From positions 1 to 28,687 of IMG/VR virus record IMGVR_UViG_3300042460_000058: a DNA stretch of 28,687 nucleotides. One strand, 5' to 3'. Below the pieces are notes generated by a model. The model saw only the letters and a list, made by a program, of their open reading frames with translations, was not told where the DNA came from and did not search any database. Position numbers and translations under genes: made by a program. This DNA is from a virus. Positions 16,079-22,496 of the stretch are shown in pieces; the stretch's first letter is position 1, and the number at the start of each line of letters is the position of its first letter.

Positions 16079-17281
16079 ATGATAACTAACACAGGCAAAA
16101 GCATACTAGCAAAATACCTTATAGGGCAGGCACCAGCCTATGCCTCATATATTGCTATAGGCTGTGGACCAAGACCAGTTGATTCGGGTCACGCATTTAC
16201 AAATCAAGAGGTCTCTAGTATGAGCAATAAAACTAGTCTTGACTTTGAAATGCAAAGAGTTCCAATTACATCAAGAGGATATGTAAAAGAGAATGGTGTC
16301 TCTAAGATTGTATTTACTGCAGAACTAGACTCTACTCCACGATATGAGATATCAGAAGTTGGAGTTTTCTCTGTTGGATCAAACACTGCAAACGGAGCCT
16401 ATGACAGCAAGTCTTTATTTTCATTTTCTAATAATGAAAATTGGAAACTGTATACCCCAGGAACTGGCTCTGGGCTGATTACGGAAATTCCACAAATTCT
16501 AGATCCACTTAGTACAAACACAGCCACAACTGCTGTAACAAATAATATTTTAGGTTCTTATAATGTTGGCACAAATGGAGCACTTGTTGAGTGTCCAGTC
16601 ATAAAAACAAGTGCAGAGAATACTATTTTCAACTCAAGCGTTAGAATTGCAAGAAATGAAAGATCTAGATTTTTAAATGAAACGGTTTTGGTGCGGGGAG
16701 ATTCAGCAACAATAACAAAGACTGGTACAAGGCTATCAGCCTCAGCAACATCAAAGTGTTTGATATACACTGGAGTCTCTATTGATCTTACAAGAAACTC
16801 GCCAGTTGATGAACTAAAACTTGCCTTTTCAATTGTTAATAAAAATGAAACTGGATTAGATCCAGAAAAGTTTAAAATTATTCTAGAGTTTGCATCAACA
16901 GATGGAACACAAACAGCAAGAATGGAGATAGACTCGGATGATATGTCTATAGATCTTTCTTCAAATAGATATTTTGTTGTAACAAAACAACTACAAGAAC
17001 TATTCTATAACTCTGGTCTAACCCCATTCTCTTGGAACTCTGTAAACTTAGTAAAGGCTTATGCCTCAGTATTTAGAAAAAATTCAGAGAATGTTTACGT
17101 TGTTTCATCAGACTACTACGTATCTTTTGACGGTCTTCGTTTAGATAATAAATCAACATCTAATCCATTATACGGACTGACTGGATACTCTGTTGTTAAA
17201 AATGTAGATTCAAAGCCAATCGTAAAGCAGACATCTTACTCTGGGTATATAGAATTTAGATTTGCTATAGAGGTGCAATGA
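16079..17281 (+). CDS. Tail fibre-like minor tail protein
   Basis: A 400-residue protein. The N-terminal ~100 residues (ITNTGKSILAKYLIGQ, ASYIAIGCG, YEISEVGVFS) follow the pattern of tail-collar/fibre attachment domains in which an IAIG-type strand and an EVG(V/L)F motif recur. The remainder is beta-rich with many Ser/Thr and an even spread of aromatic residues, as expected of a fibre or receptor-binding shaft. It starts at ATG 16079 after GGGGCGGGA and ends overlapping the next gene. The tail-fibre role is inferred from the N-terminal pattern and position next to the hub; the receptor is unknown. Confidence 0.65.
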   Translation: MITNTGKSILAKYLIGQAPAYASYIAIGCGPRPVDSGHAFTNQEVSSMSNKTSLDFEMQRVPITSRGYVKENGVSKIVFTAELDSTPRYEISEVGVFSVGSNTANGAYDSKSLFSFSNNENWKLYTPGTGSGLITEIPQILDPLSTNTATTAVTNNILGSYNVGTNGALVECPVIKTSAENTIFNSSVRIARNERSRFLNETVLVRGDSATITKTGTRLSASATSKCLIYTGVSIDLTRNSPVDELKLAFSIVNKNETGLDPEKFKIILEFASTDGTQTARMEIDSDDMSIDLSSNRYFVVTKQLQELFYNSGLTPFSWNSVNLVKAYASVFRKNSENVYVVSSDYYVSFDGLRLDNKSTSNPLYGLTGYSVVKNVDSKPIVKQTSYSGYIEFRFAIEVQ

Positions 17282-17724
17282 TGGCAAATCCAGATTCAGG
17301 CATTAAGAATATTATAATCCAAAAAAAAGATCTACCAGCATATGATGGAAAGAATAGTTCTTATACAATAAGATATAAAGTAGTTTCTTCTGATGGAAAT
17401 AGATCATCGCACTGGTCTCCACAAAGAAGTATGATAGTTGCAAAACCAGCAAACATGAACTTTAATGTTGCCGTTTCTGGTCCAAATGTTATAGCGGTTT
17501 GGGACCACTCAAGTGGAAAAATTTCTGATAAGTTTGATGTTTATGTCAAGTGGTCTGGAGATACAGACTGGTCTTTTGTTACAACTGTGTCATCATCTTA
17601 TTTTGCAACTTTAAAGAAACAGGCAAAAACTACCGTACAGGTTGCAGTACAGCAAGAGACTTATCAAAAACAAAGATTCGAAAATTCAACTTTATGGGAA
17701 AGCGGAGTTATATCACTGGCCTAG
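17281..17724 (+). CDS. Fibronectin-III-like minor tail protein
   Basis: A 147-residue beta-rich protein. Two ATG codons are adjacent (17278 and 17281). I choose 17281 because it lies about 7 bases after AGAGG (17269-17273), while 17278 is only 4 bases away; either overlaps the previous TGA. The N-terminal part (YTIRYKVVSSDGNRSSHWSP) and the later part (NVIAVWDHSSG, FDVYVKWSGD, TVQVAVQQE) have the strand order and Trp/Tyr placement of fibronectin-III or related Ig-like sandwiches. Such domains decorate phage tail tips and may bind carbohydrates weakly. No catalytic motif is visible. Family assignment is by pattern only. Confidence 0.55.
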   Translation: MANPDSGIKNIIIQKKDLPAYDGKNSSYTIRYKVVSSDGNRSSHWSPQRSMIVAKPANMNFNVAVSGPNVIAVWDHSSGKISDKFDVYVKWSGDTDWSFVTTVSSSYFATLKKQAKTTVQVAVQQETYQKQRFENSTLWESGVISLA

Positions 17725-17733
17725 TGGTATAAT
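17725..17733 (+). promoter_or_regulatory. Leaderless promoter of the last tail gene
   Basis: TGG-TATAAT (hexamer 17728-17733) begins right after the preceding TAG stop. Five bases separate the hexamer from ATG 17739, so the transcript should begin at or within a base of the start codon. There is no purine-rich ribosome binding site. Confidence 0.7.
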
Positions 17734-17738
17734 TAAGT

Positions 17739-18182
17739 ATGGCAAAAATACCCCTACCTGAGCGTGGTCAACCGCTAGATGTTACATATGTATACCAGAT
17801 GGCTAATGCTATTAATGATCTTGCATCTGCAATTTCTCCTTCAACATACAAGTATGTAACTGTTGATGCTGGCTCTGCTGGCAAACAGAGTGTAAGAACT
17901 TCAGAGGCAAGAATGATTGGTGGATATGTATCAATTAATAATAATACATCTGTAACCGCTTCAGAAGAAAAAGATTTTTCATATGACTTTTCAACAGATT
18001 TTAAATATGCTCCAATAGTTGTTGCAACTGTTGTGAATGCAGGAGGAACCGATGCTGGTCGTGATATGTCGGTAGTTATTAAACCACCATCTACAAACAA
18101 GGTTGAGGGATCTGTCCGATTTAACAAAGGCGGTATTGTAACTGCTGGAGTTAATCTTATTATCATCGGCATACCAAATTAA
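17739..18182 (+). CDS. Possible lectin-like tail protein
   Basis: A 147-residue protein. The N-terminal ~30 residues (IPLPERGQPLDVTYVYQMANAIN) form a short amphipathic anchor that could dock on another tail protein. The C-terminal ~85 residues (FSYDFSTDFKYAPIVVATVVN, VRFNKGG, VNLIIIGIPN) follow an H-type-lectin-like order: an F..F..AP entry, alternating strands, and an IIIGI exit. That suggests a receptor- or glycan-binding knob. It has its own leaderless promoter, so its amount can differ from the upstream tail genes. Alternatives include a capsid or tail decoration protein. The fold call is tentative. Confidence 0.55.
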   Translation: MAKIPLPERGQPLDVTYVYQMANAINDLASAISPSTYKYVTVDAGSAGKQSVRTSEARMIGGYVSINNNTSVTASEEKDFSYDFSTDFKYAPIVVATVVNAGGTDAGRDMSVVIKPPSTNKVEGSVRFNKGGIVTAGVNLIIIGIPN

Positions 18183-18373
18183 TGCTGAGATGCTTAAAAT
18201 GCAAAGGAAGAATGTTCTTAGACAGGATATATTCATCTCCAATGCATCTCGAATCATATTGCATGCTCTGTGGATCTAGAAGGTTTTTTAATCCACCTAA
18301 TAGTTCGGAAGAGGGAAGATGGCTACTAAAAAAGGAACTACAGAGGTCGAAGGCTACAATCTCCTCCCTGTAA
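18182..18373 (+). CDS. Small zinc-ribbon protein
   Basis: A 63-residue protein starting at ATG 18182, sharing one base with the preceding TAA stop. Cysteines at 4, 7, 27 and 30 (CLKC and CMLC) form a standard CxxC-x19-CxxC zinc ribbon. A basic tail follows (RWLLKKELQRSKA). It overlaps the next gene by 55 bases in another frame. Such ribbons in phages often bind nucleic acid or RNA polymerase; here the role is unknown. It is translationally coupled to the last tail gene, yet precedes a regulator gene. Confidence 0.65.
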   Translation: MLRCLKCKGRMFLDRIYSSPMHLESYCMLCGSRRFFNPPNSSEEGRWLLKKELQRSKATISSL

Positions 18374-18864
18374 TTCCTGGCAATAAAAAAGTTTGGTTTT
18401 TAAATAAAGACCTTGTTCGCATATATCATTACAACCAATCCAATGGCATTATGTCTGTTTATAATATTACAAAAGATCAAATCGAAAGTTGTTTAATTAG
18501 TGATTTTAAAAATAAAAGAGAACGAGCATATACTGTAGGCCAGACTGCTGATTTAGTTAATCGTCATAAAAAATATATGCCATCATTAATGAAACGAGGA
18601 GTCATTCCATTCCCTACGGGGTCACAGAAAGGCGGGGACAGGGGATGGCAAGTAAGATCCTATTACTCAGAATCCCAAGTAAGAGAGATTCGTGATATAC
18701 TTGCTACACACCACATTGGTAGACCAAGAAAAGATAATTTAATAACAAACGATATAACACCCACAAAGGCTGAATTGACAAGGCGAATGGGGGATGGTAT
18801 ACTTAAATATACGAAAACTGAAGATGGACGATTTATTCCAATTTGGAACGAATCAATTAATTAA
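18319..18864 (+). CDS. MerR-like DNA-binding protein
   Basis: A 181-residue protein at ATG 18319 after GGAAGAGGGA. Residues ~71-95 (YTVGQTADLVNRHKKYMPSL) read as a helix-turn-helix in which a sensor-like first helix is followed by a basic recognition helix. Residues ~96-116 (IPFPTG ... WQVRSYYS) match the wing and the R-YY/RxYs signature of MerR/excisionase winged helices, and QVREIRDIL follows. The first 70 residues are unrecognised, and the C-terminal part is basic (GRPRKDN). It sits at the tail/replication boundary, a natural place for a switch regulator. Whether it activates, represses or acts in recombination cannot be told. Confidence 0.6.
   Translation: MATKKGTTEVEGYNLLPVIPGNKKVWFLNKDLVRIYHYNQSNGIMSVYNITKDQIESCLISDFKNKRERAYTVGQTADLVNRHKKYMPSLMKRGVIPFPTGSQKGGDRGWQVRSYYSESQVREIRDILATHHIGRPRKDNLITNDITPTKAELTRRMGDGILKYTKTEDGRFIPIWNESIN
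18795..18803 (+). promoter_or_regulatory. Candidate internal promoter for the replication genes
   Basis: TGG-TATACT (hexamer 18798-18803) repeats the sequence of the promoter at 1057, with similarity continuing downstream (TTA-ATA). It lies inside the MerR-like gene and would start transcription near 18810, about 65 bases before the next ATG. Being inside a coding region, it could be chance. Confidence 0.35.
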
Positions 18865-18874
18865 GGGGTATAGG

Positions 18875-19081
18875 ATGAATAACGAAGAAACTAAGGTATC
18901 TGTAACATTAGGATACACGCTTAACCTGGGAAATTTTCAGTCGCTTAGACTGGATCTTGGGGTTGTTGACAATCGCAAAAATGGAGAAACAGTTGACCAA
19001 GCCTTTGAGCGTGTTTATAAGTTTGTTGAAGACAAACTGACTACTAAAATTAACGAAGCAAAGTCTGAAATAAACGAGTAA
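18875..19081 (+). CDS. Small protein of unknown function
   Basis: A 68-residue protein. I place the start at ATG 18875, six bases after AAGGGG (18863-18868) and 10 bases after the preceding stop. An in-frame ATG 81 bases upstream lies within the previous gene and lacks a site. The chain (VSVTLGYTLNLGNFQSLRLD, then GETVDQAFERVYKFVEDKL) suggests a small beta hairpin followed by a helix. The LGN(F/Y)-S pattern followed by a GET...FERVY helix looks like a small conserved phage family, but I cannot name a function. Tightly coupled to the next gene by TAATG. Confidence 0.55.
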   Translation: MNNEETKVSVTLGYTLNLGNFQSLRLDLGVVDNRKNGETVDQAFERVYKFVEDKLTTKINEAKSEINE

Positions 19082-19389
19082 TGGCCGAACGCAAAGACCG
19101 AATGGCTTTGCTTTCAAGATACAGTAAGTATCACACAGCAAGGTACGAGTCAAAGCCATCACTGAATTTAAACGTTGAACAATGGGCTTCCGACGCACTC
19201 GTAGAGTCCTACGGAATAGGGGAATGCTATGATTTACTTGAGTACTATTTTAGTGTTGCTTCCTCTCCTTCTTGGAATTACTTTGCATACAATGCAGAGA
19301 AAATATTACAAGCAAGACTAGATAAGAAAAAAGACGACAAGGAACGACTAGAGCGCAGGGCAAAAGCAAAGGAGTGGCTAAGTGAGTAA
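19081..19389 (+). CDS. Unknown protein next to the helicase, possible loader
   Basis: A 102-residue helical protein whose start overlaps the preceding stop (TAATG) and whose end overlaps the helicase start by 8 bases. The centre (QWASDALVESYG, CYDLLEYYFSVA, WNYFAYNAEKIL) is aromatic and helical. The C-terminus is highly charged and basic (DKKKDDKERLERRAKAKE). Phage helicase loaders are often small, helical and encoded directly upstream of the DnaB-type helicase, so that role is possible. No diagnostic motif is seen, so the function is inference from position. Confidence 0.5.
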   Translation: MAERKDRMALLSRYSKYHTARYESKPSLNLNVEQWASDALVESYGIGECYDLLEYYFSVASSPSWNYFAYNAEKILQARLDKKKDDKERLERRAKAKEWLSE

Positions 19390-20602
19390 TACAGAGTCAA
19401 AATTGATTTCTGCAGTATTGAAAGACAAACAAGCCCATGTTCTACTTCAAGCCAACATTGATTCAATTCTCAGAACCCACGGAGACATTTGGACATTTAT
19501 CCGAAAGTACTTTGAGGCTAATGGTTCTACCCCTCCAGTTAGTTTGGTTGTTGAGAAATTTAGAGACTTCTCCCCCACAGAAGAGATTGGTGCAACAAAG
19601 CACCACCTAGAAGAGTTACGTGCAGAATATTTAACAGATAGCCTTAAAGATATAATAAGATCAGCAGCATCGGATGTTCAGTCTGGTAATGGTCCAGAGG
19701 CTCTAGACTCTTTGATCACATCTACATCAGCATTAAAAAAGAATACATCCGCAATCCGTGATATTGATGTTACTGACCTAGAGTCTGCAGTCGCATACTT
19801 TGAAAGTGTAAAGAAGATGCAGGCTTTAGGACATGTAGGCATTAAGACTGGTCTTCCAGGTTTTGATAATTACCTGCCTTCTGGAATCATGCCAGGGCAG
19901 TTGGGAGTCTTCCTTGCATACCCAGGTATTGGAAAGTCCTGGTTGGCTCTCTACTTCGCCGTACAGGCCTGGAAACAGGGTCGTAGCCCAATGGTCATCA
20001 GTCTTGAAATGAGTGAAACAGAGGTTCGTAACCGTGTGTTTACTATCATGGGTGAGGGCCGTTGGTCACACAGAAAAATTAGTAATGGCGAAATTGAGAT
20101 TGAAATGCTTAAAGAGTGGCATGCAAAGAATCTTCAGGGAAAGCCAGAGTTTCATATTATATCAAATGATAGTGGTGGAGAAATTAACCCATCAGTTCTT
20201 CGTGGAAAGATTGATCAATACAAGCCAGACTTTGTAATTGTTGACTATCTTCAGTTGATGGCTCCCAATCAGAAGTCAGATAATGAAACGGTAAGAATGA
20301 AGAACTTATCACGAGAACTTAAACTAATGGCAATTGGAGAAGAAGTTCCTATTATTGCAATTTCATCCGCTACCCCTGATGATGCCAACGACCTAAACAG
20401 CGTTCCAACACTTGGTCAAACATCTTGGTCTAGACAAATTGCCTACGATGCTGACTGGGTTCTTGCCCTTGGCCGTGCTACAAACAGCGACATTATTGAA
20501 TGTGCTTTTCGTAAAAATCGTAATGGATATATGGGGGACTTCCTAGTTCAGTGTGATTTTGACAAGGGATACTACAGATACAAAGACTTTGAGGATAAGT
20601 AA
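19382..20602 (+). CDS. Replicative DNA helicase, DnaB type
   Basis: A 406-residue hexameric helicase expected to unwind the fork 5' to 3' and recruit primase. Walker A is AYPGIGKS at 179-186, close to the ARPxxGKT form usual in DnaB. Walker B with its trailing motif is DFVIVDYLQLM at 283-293. A serine-rich stretch (IIAISSATP) and the late RQIAYDADWVLAL ... FRKNRNG region match DnaB motifs H3-H4. Residues 1-130 are helical, as in the DnaB N-terminal domain. It starts at GTG 19382 after AAAGGAG (19368-19374) and overlaps the previous gene by 8 bases, suggesting coupling. The length fits a phage DnaB. No intein is visible. Confidence 0.92.
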   Translation: MSNTESKLISAVLKDKQAHVLLQANIDSILRTHGDIWTFIRKYFEANGSTPPVSLVVEKFRDFSPTEEIGATKHHLEELRAEYLTDSLKDIIRSAASDVQSGNGPEALDSLITSTSALKKNTSAIRDIDVTDLESAVAYFESVKKMQALGHVGIKTGLPGFDNYLPSGIMPGQLGVFLAYPGIGKSWLALYFAVQAWKQGRSPMVISLEMSETEVRNRVFTIMGEGRWSHRKISNGEIEIEMLKEWHAKNLQGKPEFHIISNDSGGEINPSVLRGKIDQYKPDFVIVDYLQLMAPNQKSDNETVRMKNLSRELKLMAIGEEVPIIAISSATPDDANDLNSVPTLGQTSWSRQIAYDADWVLALGRATNSDIIECAFRKNRNGYMGDFLVQCDFDKGYYRYKDFEDK

Positions 20603-20607
20603 ACATA

Positions 20608-20617
20608 TGGGTATAAT
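20608..20617 (+). promoter_or_regulatory. Leaderless promoter ahead of the primase region
   Basis: TGGG-TATAAT (hexamer 20612-20617) lies in the 21-base gap after the helicase stop. The TG is one base further out than in the other promoters. Six bases separate the hexamer from ATG 20624, so the message should start at the start codon. There is no ribosome binding site. Confidence 0.65.
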
Positions 20618-20623
20618 TAATGT

Positions 20624-20968
20624 ATGGCAAACGTACATCATAAACCCATCAAGCGATTTAACCTCTCAGGGGTTATTCACGATGAGTCAGCCCTAGCCAG
20701 ACTTAAACAGGAGTATGTTAGACTGCTGGTATCAGAAATGAAACTAACAGGGTACGTTCCAAGGCTTGACATAGAAGTAGATTTTACGGTAGACTATAAT
20801 AGTAAGAAGAAGTATTTTGAGTTTGAAATCACGGTACATGGAATATACGTAGGAAGAAAGCAGAGCGAATGGATAGATGGAATAGACGGGCACAAGGTGA
20901 TTTATACACCGCCGAACAAATTAAAAGAGTCCTCACGGGCGCAGGCATTGAAGTCGAATCTGACTTAG
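20624..20968 (+). CDS. Unknown protein between helicase and primase
   Basis: A 114-residue protein predicted to be translated from a leaderless message. It begins with a basic segment (HHKPIKRFNL), then a helix (LARLKQEYVRLLVSEMKL) and a beta-rich part (LDIEVDFTVDY, FEFEITVHGIYVGRK). The last 33 codons overlap the primase gene by 100 bases in a different frame. I do not recognise a family. Its place between helicase and primase suggests a replication accessory role, for example a primosome factor, but that is only context. Confidence 0.55.
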   Translation: MANVHHKPIKRFNLSGVIHDESALARLKQEYVRLLVSEMKLTGYVPRLDIEVDFTVDYNSKKKYFEFEITVHGIYVGRKQSEWIDGIDGHKVIYTPPNKLKESSRAQALKSNLT

Positions 20969-21813
20969 ATTTAAACTACATTATATTTTGCCCTTTCCAT
21001 AATAACAGTCGCACCCCAGCAGGAGAGGTCCACAAAGAGAATGGATTGTTTTTCTGTTTCTCTTGTCAGAAGACCGCACCTCTTATTGAAGTTGTCATGC
21101 ATTCGTCTGGCAGATCATATTTTGAGGCAGCCAGATTTATAAAATCAAAAGAAGGTGAAACTAACCTTGAAGCAGAAGTACAGAAACAACTATACGCAAA
21201 GCCAGAATTCATTCCGTTTGACGAGGTAGTCTTAAAGCGCTTATACAACGGCTTACTGGTTTCCGATAGAGCAAAAAACTATTTTAAGTATAGGAAAATA
21301 AATACAGATTCCTGGTCAAAGTTTTCTTTGGGATACTCTATTAAGCAGGACATGGTTACCGTCCCAGTTCATAGTCCAGAAGGAATTCCTATAGGTTTTG
21401 TTGGAAGATCTGTTGAGGGCAAGGAGTTTAAAAATACTCCAGGTCTACCAAAAGCAAAGACTTTATTTAATTTGCATAGAGTAAAGACGTCTGATAATGT
21501 CTATATAGTTGAGTCATCATTTGACGCTATTAGGCTAGATCAAGTTGGCATCCCAGCAGTAGCAACCCTTGGGGCAAATGTATCTAAGGCGCAAGTAGAA
21601 TTGCTTCAGAAATATTTCAACAACATTATAGTTGTTGCAGATAATGATGAAGCGGGAGGAAATATGAAAGACAGGATAATTGAAAAACTTGGATCTCGTG
21701 TTTCCGTTATAAAGTTAGATAAACAATATAAAGACATAGGCGACATGGATGACGATTCAATTGCTGGGTTACAGTTCCAGTTTGACAAATCTATCATGTC
21801 TATGCTAAACTAA
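20869..21813 (+). CDS. DNA primase, DnaG type
   Basis: A 314-residue primase that would lay RNA primers for fork synthesis. A CHCC zinc finger is at C41-x2-H44 and C63-x2-C66. The TOPRIM core has E215 (VESSFDAIR) and ADNDEAGG at 257-264, whose two aspartates bind metal. An RNA-polymerase-like domain (YNGLLVSDRAKNYFKYR, VPVHSPEGIPIGFVGR) lies between them. It is shorter than bacterial DnaG and appears to lack the C-terminal helicase-binding domain. The start is ATG 20869, because no later ATG, GTG or TTG exists before the zinc finger. This forces a 100-base overlap with the previous gene and leaves only a weak GGAAGAAAG site. Confidence 0.9.
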   Translation: MDRWNRRAQGDLYTAEQIKRVLTGAGIEVESDLDLNYIIFCPFHNNSRTPAGEVHKENGLFFCFSCQKTAPLIEVVMHSSGRSYFEAARFIKSKEGETNLEAEVQKQLYAKPEFIPFDEVVLKRLYNGLLVSDRAKNYFKYRKINTDSWSKFSLGYSIKQDMVTVPVHSPEGIPIGFVGRSVEGKEFKNTPGLPKAKTLFNLHRVKTSDNVYIVESSFDAIRLDQVGIPAVATLGANVSKAQVELLQKYFNNIIVVADNDEAGGNMKDRIIEKLGSRVSVIKLDKQYKDIGDMDDDSIAGLQFQFDKSIMSMLN

Positions 21814-21837
21814 GATAACAACACAAAGGAGAATAAT

Positions 21838-22494
21838 ATGAGCGTAGTAAAGGGACTAAAAGCAATCAATGCCCTGCTCGATAAGCCAAAGTATGATGAA
21901 AACTCACCGAAGGTCAAGTGGCTAAAACTTGCTGACGGTCAAGCAGTAAAGATTCGTTTTATTGAAGAATTAGACGATGAATCTGCAAACTACAACGAAG
22001 GTCGTGGACTTGCACTTGTAGTTAAAGAACACACAAATCCAAAGGACTATAAGCGCAAGGCTGTAGACACAATGGAATCAGAAGGCCGTGACTGGGCTGA
22101 AGAGATGCACCGCAAAGATCCAAAGGCTGGATGGCGAGCACGTCTTCGTTTCTATTGCAACGTTCTCGTTGACGATGGAATTGAAAAGCCATATGTTGCA
22201 ATTTGGTCAATGGGTGTTAGTAAGCAATCAGCATTCAATACAATTCGTGAGTATGCCCTAGAAACAGGAAGCATCTCAAATCTTGTTTGGAAGGTAAAGC
22301 GTAATGGTCAGGGAACTGAAACAAGTTACACTTTGATTCCATCTGCACCAGATAAGGAACCGTTCAACTGGGAAGGTACAGAGCCATACCCTCTTGAACT
22401 TGCACTTCGTAACATTCCTTACGCAGAACAAGAAGCATTCTACTTGGGCTTTGATGGCCCAACAACCACATCTGCAACAAACGCAGACTGGTAA
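21838..22494 (+). CDS. Probable single-strand DNA-binding protein
   Basis: A 218-residue protein between primase and polymerase, the usual place for a phage single-strand DNA-binding protein. The chain (KVKWLKLADGQAVKIRFIEEL, then WRARLRFYCNVLVDDG and AIWSMGVSKQSAFNTIREY) suggests an OB-fold core of the gp32 or gp2.5 kind, with aromatic and basic residues available for DNA. The C-terminus ends NADW, less acidic than usual. AAAGGAG at 21825-21831 gives a strong start. All eleven arginines use CGN codons, unlike neighbouring genes, consistent with very high expression. The function rests on context, composition and expression signs. A recombination mediator is the alternative. Confidence 0.65.
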   Translation: MSVVKGLKAINALLDKPKYDENSPKVKWLKLADGQAVKIRFIEELDDESANYNEGRGLALVVKEHTNPKDYKRKAVDTMESEGRDWAEEMHRKDPKAGWRARLRFYCNVLVDDGIEKPYVAIWSMGVSKQSAFNTIREYALETGSISNLVWKVKRNGQGTETSYTLIPSAPDKEPFNWEGTEPYPLELALRNIPYAEQEAFYLGFDGPTTTSATNADW

Positions 22495-22496
22495 GA

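Noticed and set aside
18283-18290. A run of T bases possibly marking a terminator
   Set aside because: No GC-rich stem precedes it and it encodes part of the zinc-ribbon protein.
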